From Nansenia antarctica (lineage: Eukaryota; Chordata; Actinopteri; Argentiniformes; Microstomatidae), in contig OZ022355.1 of the NCBI GenBank assembly GCA_963989245.1, positions 19,880,761 to 19,944,760 of the forward strand: a stretch of 64,000 nt of DNA. The letters run 5' to 3'. Of this stretch, positions 34,307-45,753 are shown one piece after another (the first letter of the stretch is position 1; each line of letters opens with the position of its first letter). The translations under genes were made by a program, and so were the position numbers. The notes under the pieces were generated by a model. That model did no database searches, was not told where the DNA came from, and saw only the letters and a list, made by a program, of their open reading frames with translations.

Positions 34307-36417
34307 GGCGGTTGTTGATGATTGACCGGACAACTGAACAATAGAGACGTAATTGTTGAATTTATAGGATATTGCTGTCTAGATCAACCCAATGAATCAT
34401 AACAACCCTTTCGATTTAGGTAGATGATCCTATGATCTCTTTTTGGGACATACTATGAAAGAATTAGCCTAGGTAATAATGGCGCCCGTGATATAATGTG
34501 ACCGAGCTGTAGACTGTTTATGCAGTACAGTATCCCCTTAAAAGACACATACAAATGGTTTTTGAGCTATCAGTTTGAAAACATGTATAGAGTGAACCTG
34601 TAATTACATTCAGCCTTTTTACGAGTTACAACTGACCTCCCCTGCATACTCCTTTTGGTTTATTCGAAGGAGTGGCTTGCTACAAAATTTGGATAGCCCC
34701 CACAAATCCAGGAAATCCCTGTCATCACAACAACCACGCCCCCTTTTGGGTAAAGTCGAGCTGCGTCCGCGTCCACGACACCCGCTTCACCCGGACGCAT
34801 GTTGACCCATATTTGGTTCGGACTACGTCATCATACCGCGCCTACACCCGGACGCATGTAAATCATATTTGGTTCGGACTACGATTTCAAGTTCGTATTT
34901 CTACGATTTCAAGTTCGTATTTCAAGTATTTATGGATATGACAGATCATTCGCTTACTATGCATTTCGATATGAGATAGATGCATTTTTGTATTTCAAGT
35001 ACTTATGGATATGACCGATCGTATTTATGGATGAGATAGATAATTTTCATATTTCAAGTATTTATGGATATGACAGATAATTTTCGTCCTATTCACTTTT
35101 AAAACAAACAAAATAAACACATTTACAGCAATGGATTCTACAGTTAGGTCCATATATATTTGGTCACAGAGTAGACAGAATTTGTGTTATTTTAGCTGTT
35201 TACCAAAACATCTTAGTTACAGTCATACACAAGTTACAGTCATATAATGAATATGGGCTTAAAGTGCAGACTCTCAGCTTTTAGGGTAAAGCCTGATTTA
35301 TACTCCTGCGTCGAATTTACGTGCGGCTACGCCGTAGCCTACGCGAGGGCTCTCCAGTGTACTCATAGCGGCATAATGGTGATCAAAAAACTTATTTTTG
35401 TTATGCTGTTGTAAAGAAAATGTCTATAATGCATTGAAATGACAGTAAACTAAGACAATAAGATGGTTATCATACATTTTCAAATCTTTATTAATAAGTA
35501 ATTACAGAAAAAGTAAATGACATTTCTGTCATGACTTCCGCATTTACGAGAGAGTCGGAATGTGACGCTACCAAGCGGACCAATCACAGTTCTTATAGTT
35601 AACTTTACATTAAATATGTCTATCATAAATATAATTTAAACCCAACGAACAGCCATGGGGCTCCCTGTAACTAATCATTTATTTCTAAATAAACAGGATT
35701 GTACATCTTGTGATTTTTTTTTCTCATGGCTTTCTTATTGGAAACACAGTCCACAGATAATTAAAAAAACAAGAATTAGACATAAATAGACATAAATAGG
35801 GGAGATATAAATACAAATAGAATAGAAATACATTAACTGTACATAGCTCATAACTGTATATAATTATCTTTGTTTTGTCACTATTTGCACTTCTGGTTAT
35901 ATGCCAAACTGCATTTTGTTGTTGGTACTTGTACTCAGCAATGACAATAAAGTTGAATCTAATCTAATATCTGATAACGCTAAACCACATAGGATTACCC
36001 AGTTAGCCAAGCCTGATTTATGAACAAAACTAAGTGCGAAACAGCCAAATGCATAACACATCCAACAACCTAAATAATAAATACATATATGAAAACTATA
36101 ACATGTTCATTAATCATATTTCGAAATTCTCACCTGAGCTGTATTTGCCATTGTCCTTTAAAATCTCGCGGTCCTCTAACGTCCTTTAAAATCTTGAGGT
36201 TTCTCGCGGTTACTTCTGTGATGACGCGCTCGAACCAAATATGGTCTTCATGCGTCCGGGTGTCGCGACAGCTGGACCCTTATCGTCGAGTACGGAAAAG
36301 TGCCGCTGCCAAATTATTCAAAAGTAAGCTAGTCACATTAGACAGACTATCAAAACAGCAAAAATAAAGTTTCTTAAACATTACGACTCAACATTTAAGA
36401 CACTTGTTGCAAATGAT
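34307..36417. other. Upstream region of the cystatin gene with transposon scraps
   Basis: The cystatin promoter should lie just above 34306. Further right, the motif CCCGGACGCATG..ATATTTGGTTCG occurs twice in tandem (about 34790 and 34850) and once inverted (about 36230-36262), suggesting the ends of an old TIR element. Inside it are a Tc1-type terminus (cagttaggtccatatatatt, 35143-35285), a cctacgcgag-type MITE piece (35290-35350) and a LINE 3' tail (35840-35970, caatgacaataaag). No host gene is seen. Confidence 0.55.
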
Positions 36418-36420
36418 TGT

Positions 36421-36481
<61 letters not shown>
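36418..36481. repeat. (GT)n microsatellite, target of hAT-F
   Basis: About 30 GT units ending gtgtgtgg, which is the target duplication of the element that follows. Confidence 0.95.
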
Positions 36482-37697
36482 CAGTAGAGGCTCCTCCATA
36501 GAGGTGGAGGAGGCCTGGCCTCCCCAATAATTTGAGAGAAGAGAGAGAGATTTAAAAAAGCAATAATTGTATTTATTTATTTAACAAAAAACATATATTA
36601 TTTTGTTCATAAATCTGAATTTTTCCATGGCTAAAACCCAATATTGCAATTGTAAAGCACCTACAGGCCAGAATCCCTATCCGTTTGTATTGAGGAGGCC
36701 AGGCCTCCCCCAGGAAAGTGGTTTCTCATAGAAGTCAATGTAATGCAAATTTTTTCATGGCAATATGTGATTGGCCAAATCACTGAAAATGGGTTGGCAG
36801 AGGAGGCCTTGCCTCACCATGCATTGAGTCCAGGGCTGAAAGATTGACATTTTGTTCGTCCAATCACATGAAGCCATTTTTCCCTGAAAATAATAGCTCA
36901 TTTGGCCAAATACTTTTGCTTAAAATGACCTCGGAGGTCGGCGAGATTCTGGCGCGATTTATACATCGAATAGGTAGACAACATTTAGGATTTATTGAAC
37001 AGTTTTATTTTTAATATTAATAATTAATAATTGTATGTAGTATGTTGTGGTGAATGTTGTGAGCCTGAGCAGAAGGGACAATAGCTGCTGTAGGCGGACC
37101 AGAGATTCATGCCAATTGTTTTGTTTATTTGATGCAGGTAACTTATTACGTTGTTTGAGTTCTATGTTTTGGTGCATTTTGTAAGAGTCCACTCATGGTG
37201 TTGCTAGCATTCGTGATCTAGGGCATGGCTAGTCAGTAACGTCATGTTGCATTCCACATGTAGTACCTTTTTCCGCCACACGCGTGTATGAGTGCTGTTC
37301 TGCAGGATAAATATTAGAAATGGATGAAGTATTGTTCTGAATTGTATGTTGTGTGTCTGATTGACATAGTGTTTGAGCGCTTTTGACATGTCATTGATTG
37401 TATGTAGTATGTTGTGGTGAATGTTGTGAGCCTGAGCAGAAGGGACAATAGCTGCTGCAGGCGGACCAGAGATTCATGCCAATTGTTTTGTTTATTTGAT
37501 GACCCATTGTGCAGGCAATAAAAGCTTTTTCATCCACCATCCTGAGAGTGTCCCAATCCCTTCAGTACCGCCAAACACAAATTAATAATTTTTAACAAAG
37601 ACAGATAAGAAGAACAGGGAACATTCCATCGCGAGTGAATCGAGCAAGCGGAAAAAAAATTGGCCTCCTCAATTCTGGAAGTCACCAGCCTCCACTG
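36482..37697. mobile_element. hAT-F, non-autonomous, with exact 8-bp duplication
   Basis: The ends are CAGTAGAGGCT (36482) and AGCCTCCACTG (to 37697), flanked by GTGTGTGG at 36474-36481 and 37698-37705. No transposase ORF is present. A separate insertion sits at about 37032-37579. Confidence 0.9.
37032..37579 (+). mobile_element. Solo-LTR-like insertion inside hAT-F
   Basis: It begins TGTATGTAGTATGTTG and ends CCGCCAAACACA, with caataaaagc at about 37513 as a possible poly(A) signal. Identical 10-mers AATTAATAAT flank it (37022-37031, 37580-37589). A 104-bp segment is directly repeated inside (37031-37134 and 37398-37501). The TG..CA ends and poly(A) site suggest an LTR, but a 10-bp duplication is too long for one. 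Confidence 0.5.
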
Positions 37698-37834
37698 GTG
37701 TGTGGTATAGTTCCATAAATAAATAAATAAACATCACACCCTGAACATTGTTTTCAGTGGGTATTGTTGTGTGTAATGGATCCTATGTAGTGTTTGCATT
37801 GAGTTGTGATACAGTACAGTAGGCTATTGTACAT

Positions 37835-38254
37835 GTTACGGTACATGTGGGAATACGGTACATTTTTCAAACCTTTATTTAAAACTCGATAGGACAACAG
37901 TGCAACAACTTCGCGGCTGAACTTTAGTAACATTTCCGACATCATATGCCATTTAAAGGGGGGAAATAGATATCAAAAAATGCATGACTATCATGCAAAA
38001 TCAGCCTTAAAATATGTAACGTTAGATATAACGTTAGACAGGGAGCGCAGATTTATTTTTTTATGCATGACTATCATACATGTGGGAAAACTAAGGTTAG
38101 GGTTAGGTGCTAGGGTGCTAGGGTTACAGTAAGGTTAGGGTTACGGTTAGGGTTACGGTTAGGGTTAGACATGCCAGCATGTACCAAGTCACCCTAGCAC
38201 CTAACCCTAACCCTAGTTTTCCCACATGTACCGTATTCCCACATGTACCGTAAC
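37835..38254. mobile_element. Small palindromic element with telomere-like core
   Basis: The 29-bp terminus 37835-37863 (gttacggtacatgtgggaat...) is the reverse complement of 38226-38254. Further inside, acatgtgggaaaacta with TTAGGG units (38076-38125) faces its own reverse complement (38195-38230). No ORF. Confidence 0.75.
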
Positions 38255-38810
38255 ATTGAAGGAAGTTAGACTATTTCAATTACTGTAACTCTCACCCACC
38301 CCTGTGGGTGAATGCGTACTTCAGAATGGTCAAGAGATCCCTTTAGAAAGAAGTCGATTGTCCACATGTAAGATCAAGTTTGAATTACTGTACTGTAATG
38401 TCTTTTAGTTATATAGTAAAATTAGCCAAGCATTACAGTAAAACATTCATGAAGAACATATACATACTGTAAAAGGATATTTTCCAACAACATACAGTAC
38501 ATACTGTATTTTCTGTAGATTTACATACTGTTCATATGAAACACACAAATCTATGAATGCCCAATACTGTACAGTGATATATTCTGAGAACAGATACTGT
38601 AAGGTTTCTAAAAATGTGCTTTGGCAGTTGTGAAAAAAAAGAACATTCTCACACACTGAACATTGTGTTTTCAGTTGTTTTGTTGTAGTCTGTAATGATG
38701 CTTATAGTGTTTACATTTTTGCAGGCTTTGAGCAGCTGTTTTGGTTGTGAAAGTTTGAGTTTTGAAGAGAGAAGGTGTGGTTTTGTTTATGTAGCTTTAG
38801 AAAAGTGTGT

Positions 38811-38880
38811 TGTGTTTAGAGTTTTGGGAAAATGGAGGAAAGTTTTGTGAAATGTGTTTTAGCAATTGAGAAAAACTGTA
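38811..38880. repeat. 70-bp dispersed repeat fragment, copy 2
   Basis: Nearly identical to bases 1-70. The preceding TACTGTA-rich DNA (38400-38800) belongs to the same low-complexity region. Nothing recognisable is seen between 38881 and 39360. Confidence 0.75.
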
Positions 38881-39360
38881 AAGGCTAATTTAAGTAATTG
38901 ATTGTTAAAAAATGTGACACGTTCTAATGCTTTGACTTTTCTTTCGAAAAATGTACACATCGCTAGTCAACTAACACAGCTTGTTTTGTTAGCCTGCTAA
39001 CAATGTCTTTACATTGTTATATATGTGTTATAGTTAACTAGTTAGCAGTCCAATCCATTGCATTGCAGTATGTTGGCGTGACTAGCGAGTTTGTGTTGTG
39101 ATTCTCAACAACGTTGAAACATTTATTTTGAATAATAAATGTGTGGACTGACGATGTAGCGCAGCCTAACTTATTCTAATAATTATTTAACATACTTTTA
39201 TTCTGATAATGATTCCCCCCTTCTCCCAGACAAGGTCACATTATTATTGGATTAACCTGTTCTTATCGGTCGTATTTTTCAGGTTTTCTGCTCGAAATGA
39301 CATGCCCACAGTGAATATAGAATAGGGTTAGGGTTAGGGCTCATAGGGCCTAACCCTAGC

Positions 39361-39447
39361 AAATTACTAAACCGAGAGAACGAATTACTAAACAGAGGGA
39401 ATGGATTACTAAACCGAGGGAACGAATTACTAAACCGAGGGAACGGA
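39361..39447. repeat. 21-bp tandem repeat, four units
   Basis: The unit gaattactaaaccgagggaac is repeated four times with small changes, next to short TTAGGG-type repeats at 39325-39357. Confidence 0.9.
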
Positions 39448-39779
39448 GTCACACATCAAATATTTTTTTTCTACCATGTGACCGAATGTGACAGAAAATT
39501 AAACTGAATTTGCTTTGTTACTGTTCATATGTGTGTTGCAGTCACATATAAGTAAACATTACGTTTGAATGATTTACTGAGCTGGTGTTATTTTTTTCAA
39601 ACCACACACTGCATGTTGGCTATTTAAGCACCACGCGTTGTCCACCTACTTATGATTCACTATGAGGGGTTCAGCGTCAGTGCGCTTCGGTGCACCCCAC
39701 TGCCTGATTGTCTGTCCCTGTGTCATTCACTCTCAACATGGATAAAAGTACAATAAGCATTATTCAGGTGGAGGTAGAT

Positions 39780-39887
39780 TCTCTATTCTGACATTATAGC
39801 CGCTATATGTGGGACTGTCGGCTGGACCAAATATTATTGGTGATCGGCCAGCAATGGCCCGCGGGCCGCCTATTGCCGACCCCTGAT
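39780..39887 (-). mobile_element. End of a Charlie-type hAT
   Basis: Read on the minus strand it begins CAGGGGTCGGCAATAGG then cggcccgcgggcc, a typical hAT terminus. The other end was not found. Confidence 0.6.
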
Positions 39888-40171
39888 TGTAGAGGATCCT
39901 GTGATCATCCACCACTCTTGTCTTCCCTGGATGTCCAGATGTTTTTGTGGTGCCGAGCTCACCAGTGCGTTCTTCTTCCCCCAGAATGTACCAAACAGTT
40001 AATTTGGCCACTACTAATGTTTCCGCTATCTCAGATGGATTTTCTGTTTGTTTTTGCAGCCTAAGGATGGCCTGTTACACTTGCATTGAGAGGTCCGTGA
40101 CTGCATGTTGTGCGTATACAGCAACAGCTTCCAAATGCAAATGCCACACTTGGAATCAACTCAGACCTTTT
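39888..40171 (-). pseudogene. Tc1/mariner transposase, N-terminal fragment
   Basis: Minus-strand reading around 39895-40090, with one frame change, gives IHLR/PSEIAETLVVAKLTVWYI then RTGELGTTKTSGHPGKTRVV and DDHRIL, the paired-type helix-turn-helix and GRPR-like hinge of fish Tc1 transposases. The matching upstream part of the element is at 47489-47765, on the far side of the inserted LINE. Confidence 0.85.
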
Positions 40172-40555
40172 AATGAATGAATGATGAATGAATGAATGAA
40201 TGAATGAATGGTCTTTATTGTCATTGCTACAGTACAGGTACCAAACAACGAAATTTAGGAGGGGTGGCTCCCCTGGTGTTAGGAAAGAAAAAAAAGAAAA
40301 AAAAACTTTTAAAAAAATCACAAGAAGGGAAGGAGCTGGTTTACATAAATAAAGGCTATGTACACTATCCACTATACTATACTGTACAGATAGACGACTA
40401 GGGTTGTCATATTGCACAATAGTGTTATTGCACATTTATTTAAAGTGTCGCAGTTTGCAGGCTTGAAATGTACATATTTGTGCCTCAGCACTACACCTGA
40501 TTTTTTCAGTCCAGCAGCTGCCATCAATCCGTCCAGACTGTCCAGGGCCCAGAAC

Positions 40556-41048
40556 CTAGGTCTTTGTTGTGTTCAGGGCCTGGACGGCCCTGTGGTAGAA
40601 GCTGTTCTTCAGTCTGTTTGTCCTTGCGGCCAAGGTCCTGAACCGCCTTTTCGAGGGCAGCCGGGTAAAGTGTTCGTACCCAGGGTGGGTTGGGTCCCTG
40701 GAGATCTTGGAGGCCTTCCTGAGACAGCGTGTGTTGTACAGCTCTTCCAGAGAGGGGAGGGGGGCGCCGGTGATCTTCTGTGCTGTTCTCACGACTCTCT
40801 GTAGCGCATTTCTCTCCGCGGTTGTGCAGCTGGAGAACCAGTTGCAGATGCCGTAGGTGAGGATGCTCTCCACTGCGCCGCGGTAGAAGGTCACCAGTAT
40901 CTCCTGCTTGCTGTGTTCCTTCCTGAGGACTCTCAGGATGTATAGCCGCTGTTGTGCCTTCTTGATGGTGGCTTTTGTGTTGTCCTTCCAGGTCAGGTCA
41001 TCCCGCATGTGCATCCCCAGGAATCGGAGGGTTGAGACTCTCTCCATA
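40556..41048 (-). pseudogene. Rex1-like LINE ORF2, C-terminal part
   Basis: Encodes the thumb and C-terminal region following the catalytic core: ERVSTLRFLGMHMRDDLTWK, KKAQQRLYILRVLRKEHSK and VVRTAQKITGAPLPSLEELY, ending HRAVQALNTTKT. The reading is open to its natural stop at 40556. It continues the ORF that breaks off at 45754. Confidence 0.9.
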
Positions 41049-42200
41049 GTCCTTGGGCCAAACCCCCAAATTGAACCCAAATTTCACTACCAAATTCTGG
41101 GCAAATCCTAGATGTGATTTTCTTATTCCTATACATCCCTAGATTATGTTTTGATATGATAGACCTTTTGGATTGGCAGCTTATTAGTAGTTATCACCTC
41201 GTAAAGGTACGGAGTGCTTTTTTCAAAACCGGAGTTTTGCCTAGAAAAGTCCCCTGCCATATCCTGCTCCCCTTCGCATGATTCGCGCCTAGCTGTGCTG
41301 TGATTGTGATAGAGACATGAGCCCTTTCATGTTCTTTATGCGCCTGAGTCTCCTAAACACGTAGAGACCAACCCCGAGTCGATCAATGATTCCTACGATG
41401 AGCTATGGTAACTTTACCGCACCTACCCCCTACCGATGAATGCCTAATTTTTGCGGTTTTCCGGAGGTATTGTGCGGTAGGTGCGGGAAAGTTACCATAG
41501 CTCAGCGTAGGAAGCTCTGATCGACTCGGGGTTGGTCTCTACTTGTTCAGGAGACCCAGGCGCATAAAGCTAACCTGGCTCATGTCTCTATCACAAGCAC
41601 AGCCCGAGCTATGCACGACTGACGCGAAGGGGAGCAGAATATGGCCGGGGACTTTTTGATGGGTAAAACATTTTACCTAATAGATATCACCATGAAACTT
41701 CCCCAGTTGATTACTTACATTGAGACAATAATTTTTTGTATTACAAGTTTTCAGAAATGTTCTGTTTAAATATGCAAATGATGTATTATCTACTTAAAAT
41801 ATGAGTTAATTTGCATATCTTTAAAGAACATTTGGACCACAGATTGGATAAAGACAGTAATTAATTACTATACATCCCTAGATTATTATTTGATGTGATA
41901 GACCTTGTTGGACCTTGTTGTTAGTAGTTTAATACCTTATCCCCTCTTAAAGTATGGACTGCTGTCATTTAAAATGTGTGTTAGCCTACGTTCTGTACGG
42001 GAGTGGACCCGAATGCAGGACACTGAGGCGGAGGCAGATGAACAGTTACATTTATTTAGCCCACAAGGCAGTGAAAGCTGTAGGTGTATGGAGTCCGGTG
42101 GTAGGTGTGGTCCAAAATTGGGAGATGTTTTCTGATTTCTGCCGCCCTCAACAAAGTTCTCCATAAGTCCAGGTTTTGGGGTGACACCAGGTTTGAGTTG

Positions 42201-42598
42201 GAGTCATCATCAGAGCAGTGGATGATGCTGTCCATCATCAGAGCAGTGGATGATGCTGTCCATGATCAGAGCAGTGGGTGATGCTGTCCATGATCAGAGC
42301 AGTGGGTGATGCTGTCCATGATCAGAGCAGTGGATGATGCTGTCCATGACAGAGCAGTGGATGATGCTGTCCATGATCAGAGCAGTGGATGATGCTGTCC
42401 ATGACCAGAGCAGTGGATGATGCTGTCCATGACAGAGCAGTGGATGATGCTGTCCATGATCAGAGCAGTGGATGATGCTGTCCATCATCAGAGCAGTGGA
42501 TGATGCTGTCCATGATCAGAGCAGTGGATGATGCTGTCCATGATCAGAGCAGTGGATGATGCTGTCCATCATCAGAGCAGTGGATGATGCTGTCCATG
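42201..42598. repeat. 28-bp minisatellite, about 14 units
   Basis: The unit gatcagagcagtggatgatg + ctgtccat is repeated in tandem, with shorter gacagagcag and catcatcagagc variants. There are no spacers, so it is not a CRISPR array. Confidence 0.95.
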
Positions 42599-42936
42599 CC
42601 GCTTTCTTGGCAGGTTGCTGCTGCATTCACCTGAAGTTGGATCCATCATTAGACTTACACTTACTGCTGATGATGTGGGTCTCTGAAATAGAGGAATACA
42701 TCTAGTTTGACATTAAATTACCAACCTTATTCTAAACTAAAATATTGTCAGGGTGCAGTAATTGGGGCAGATCTCATCACAACTTAGAGGGGCTACAAAC
42801 AAGGAATCTTCTGTAAATTTAATGTAAATTAAGTTACATTAATATTACTACAATATAAAACCCTGTCTCAAGCCTGGGTACACAACAGGCTACTTTGCTA
42901 GTTTAGCTAGCTAACTAAAGTGTTATTAACTATAAA

Positions 42937-44600
42937 TAATAATAATGCATTTTATTTGTATTGCACTTTTCATTCAAAAGAATCTCAGAGTGCTACAGAG
43001 TAAAAAAAACTAAAACATAATAAGTTAAAAACATAGTAAAACAACTCAAAATAAATCACAAAAATGAACACAGTTCAACAGTCAAAGGCCTGTCTTAAAA
43101 GAGTCCAGGCTCTGTACTGCCCTTAGCTGGCTAGGAAGGCTGTTGCACAGGCTCTGTACTGCCCTTAGCTGGCTAGGAAGGCTGTTCCACAGGCTCTGTA
43201 CTGCCCTTAGCTGGCTAGGGAGGCTGTTCCACAGGCTCTGTACTGCCCTTAGCTGGCTAGGAAGGCTGTTGCACAGGCTCTGTACTGCCCTTAGCTGGCT
43301 AGGAAGGCTGTTCCACAGGCACGGCGGAGCCGAACAGAAGGCTCGGTCCCCCATGGTGCGGAGCCTGGTATTGGGGACCTGGAGGAGCAAACTGTTTGAA
43401 GACCTGAGGGTGCGGGTGGAGGTTTGTGGAGTGATGAGTTCTTGTAGATAGGGAGGTGCGTGTCCGTTGATGCATTTGTGGGTGAGAAGAAGGACTTTGT
43501 AGTCAACCCTGAATGAGACAGGGAGCCAGTGTAGTGAGTGTAGAACAGGGGTTATGTGCTTGTATTTGTGGACTCTCATCAGGATCCTGGCAGCGCTGTT
43601 CTGGATGTATGGCAGCTTCTGTATGCTTTTGCCAGGAATCCCGATGAAGAGCGGATTGCAGTAGTCAAAGGCATGGACAAGTTCTCTGCATCTGACAGGG
43701 TTAGAGTGGGACGGAGTTTGGAAATATTTCTGAGATGATAGAAGGAGGTTTTGCACAGGTGTTTTATATGGTCACTGAAGGTCAGGTGAGAGTCAAACCT
43801 AACCCCCAGATTTGAAACTGAGGAGGAGAAGAGGATGACTTGACCCTCGAAGGTGAGCTGTGATATGGGCGAAGACTGAACCTGGTGTGGGGTGCCAACA
43901 AGACGAGCTTCGGATTTGTTACTGTTTAACTGAAGGAAGTTGTTGTTCATCCATGCCTTTATCTCCTCAAGACAGGTGGTGAGACATGACATGGCTGCAG
44001 AGGGGCTTGGGGTAGTTTTAATGTAGAGCTGTGTGTCATCAGCATAACAATGGAAAGACATCCCATATCTGGTGATGACACGACCGAGGGGGAGCATGTA
44101 GGTGATGAAGAGGATGGGGCCGAGAACCGACCCCTGTGGAACACCACAGGTAACAGGGAGAAGTCTGGACTTGCATCCTCCCAGTGAGACGTATTCAGTC
44201 CTGCCAGAGAGATAGGACTGAAACCACTTCAGTGCGGAGTCTGAGAGTCCAATGGTGGTGTGGAGGCGCTCTAGGAGGATAGTGTGATCCACCATGTCAA
44301 ATGCTGCTGTCAGGTCCAGGAGGATGTCATTAGCAGTTCATTCGTCACCCTTAGCATAGCCGTTTCTGTACTGTGGGCTGAGCGAAAGCCTGACTGAAAT
44401 CTTTCAAACAGGTTGTTGTGTTTGAGGTGATCCTGGAGTTGGGAAGCAACTTCCTTCACTAGCACCTTGGACAGGAAGGCAAGGTTGGTGTATGACTTGA
44501 GCAGAGCAGTGGGAATGGGGTCCAGGGCGCAAGTGCATGATTTCATTCCTCTAAGGATTTCCATAATGTGGCTCTGTTGAACCTCTGTGAAAGGGGGGTT
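42937..44600 (-). mobile_element. L2-type LINE, 5' truncated, frame-broken
   Basis: Minus-strand reverse transcriptase in several frames. 44310-44564 has KSCTCALDPIPTALLKSYT and RFQSGFRSAHSTETAMLRV. 43579-44295 has GVPQGSVLGPIL, the catalytic CYADDTQLYIK and MNNNFLQLNSNKSEARLVG. 43082-43756 has HITPVLHSLHWLPV, ALNG-like INGHAPPYLQELI and RTMGDRAFCSAPPCLWNSLP. The 3' tail is AAATGCATTATTATT (42937-42960). An in-frame 42-bp repeat sits in the C-terminus. Another short (AAT)n-type LINE tail lies at 44788-44855. Confidence 0.88.
43107..43316 (-). repeat. 42-bp coding minisatellite, five units, in the L2 C-terminus
   Basis: Five copies of 42 bp keep the frame and each encode 14 residues of the type NSLPSQLRAVQSL preceded by C or W. 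The normal family has this segment once. Confidence 0.93.
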
Positions 44601-45753
44601 GGTAGCAGGGGTTGGTAGCAGAGGGAGACAGAGAGGAAGAGCTGGGCATCAGAGAGCGAATGTTGTTGACCTTGGATCTGAAAAAGTCAATGAAGCTGTT
44701 ACATCGCTGCTCTGTAGCCTCAGTAGTGGGAGATGGTTGTGGCTTCAGGAGATGATTTATGGTAGAAAAAACTAGCTAGCTAGTTATAATAATAATAATA
44801 ATAATAACTTGCATTTATATAGCACCTTTCAGGGAACCCAAGGTCGCTTCGTTATCTAACCAGTAACCAGCTATACATTACCACTAACTCTAAACTAGCT
44901 TGCTAACTTACCTCTAAATATGGATCTGGCTGGGGCTAAGTTAATTTATTTGAGGAGGTAAACACACACTTTATTTGTTTTAAGCACTTTGTTTTAGATT
45001 TTTATTCTGGAAAACTATGTAAATTAACGCATATTTTAAGTAGATAATGTATCATTTGTATATTTAAACATACAAATTCAGAAAACAATAAATGTACCCA
45101 TCCATGGGTTTGACCTTTCATCTGACTCCGCCTCAGTGTCCTGCATTCGGGTCCACAAGTCCCCTGCCATATTTTGCTCCCCTTCACGTCAGTCGCGCAT
45201 AGCTCGGGCTGTGCTTACGATAGAGACATGAGCCAGGTTAGCTTTATGCGCCTGGGTCTCCTGAACACGTAGAGACCAACCCCGAGTCGATCAGAGCTTC
45301 CTACGCTGAGCTATGGTAACTTTCCCGCACCTACCGCACAATACCTCCGGAAAACCGCAAAAATTAGGCATTCATCGGTAGGGGGTAGGTGCGGTAAAGT
45401 TACCATAGCTCATCGTAGGAATCATTGATCGACTCGGGGTTGGTCTCTACGTGTTTAGGAGACTCAGGCGCATAAAGAACATGAAAAGCCTCATGTCTCT
45501 ATCAAAACCACACCACAGCTAGGCTAGGCGCGAATCATACGAAGGGGAGCAAGATATGGCAGGGGACTTTTCTAGGCAAAACTCCGGTTTTGAAAAAAGC
45601 ACTCCGTACCTTTACGAGGTGATAACTACTAATAAGCTGCCAATCCAAAAGGTCTATCATATCAAAACATAATCTAGGGATGTATAGGAATAAGAAAATC
45701 ACATCTAGGATTTGCCCAGAATTTGGTAGTGAAAAATGGTTTGGCCCAAGGAC

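Larger units (their letters stand above)
41049..45753. mobile_element. 4.7-kb foldback element with long, internally palindromic termini
   Basis: The ends are GTCCTTGGGCCAAACC (41049) and GGTTTGGCCCAAGGAC (to 45753), each flanked by TA. The terminal repeats are similar, inverted, over about 600-700 bp. Within each lies an imperfect hairpin of about 400 bp (41251-41655 and 45163-45568) whose arms include gagacatgagcc, ccaaccccgagtcgatca and gctatggtaactttaccgca and their complements. AT-rich sequence near 41735-41830 is mirrored near 45000-45090. The interior holds a minisatellite and a truncated L2 LINE. I see no transposase. Confidence 0.85.

Noticed and set aside
42201..42598. CRISPR-like regular repeats
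   Set aside because: Units are contiguous with no unique spacers, and the DNA is vertebrate. It is a minisatellite.
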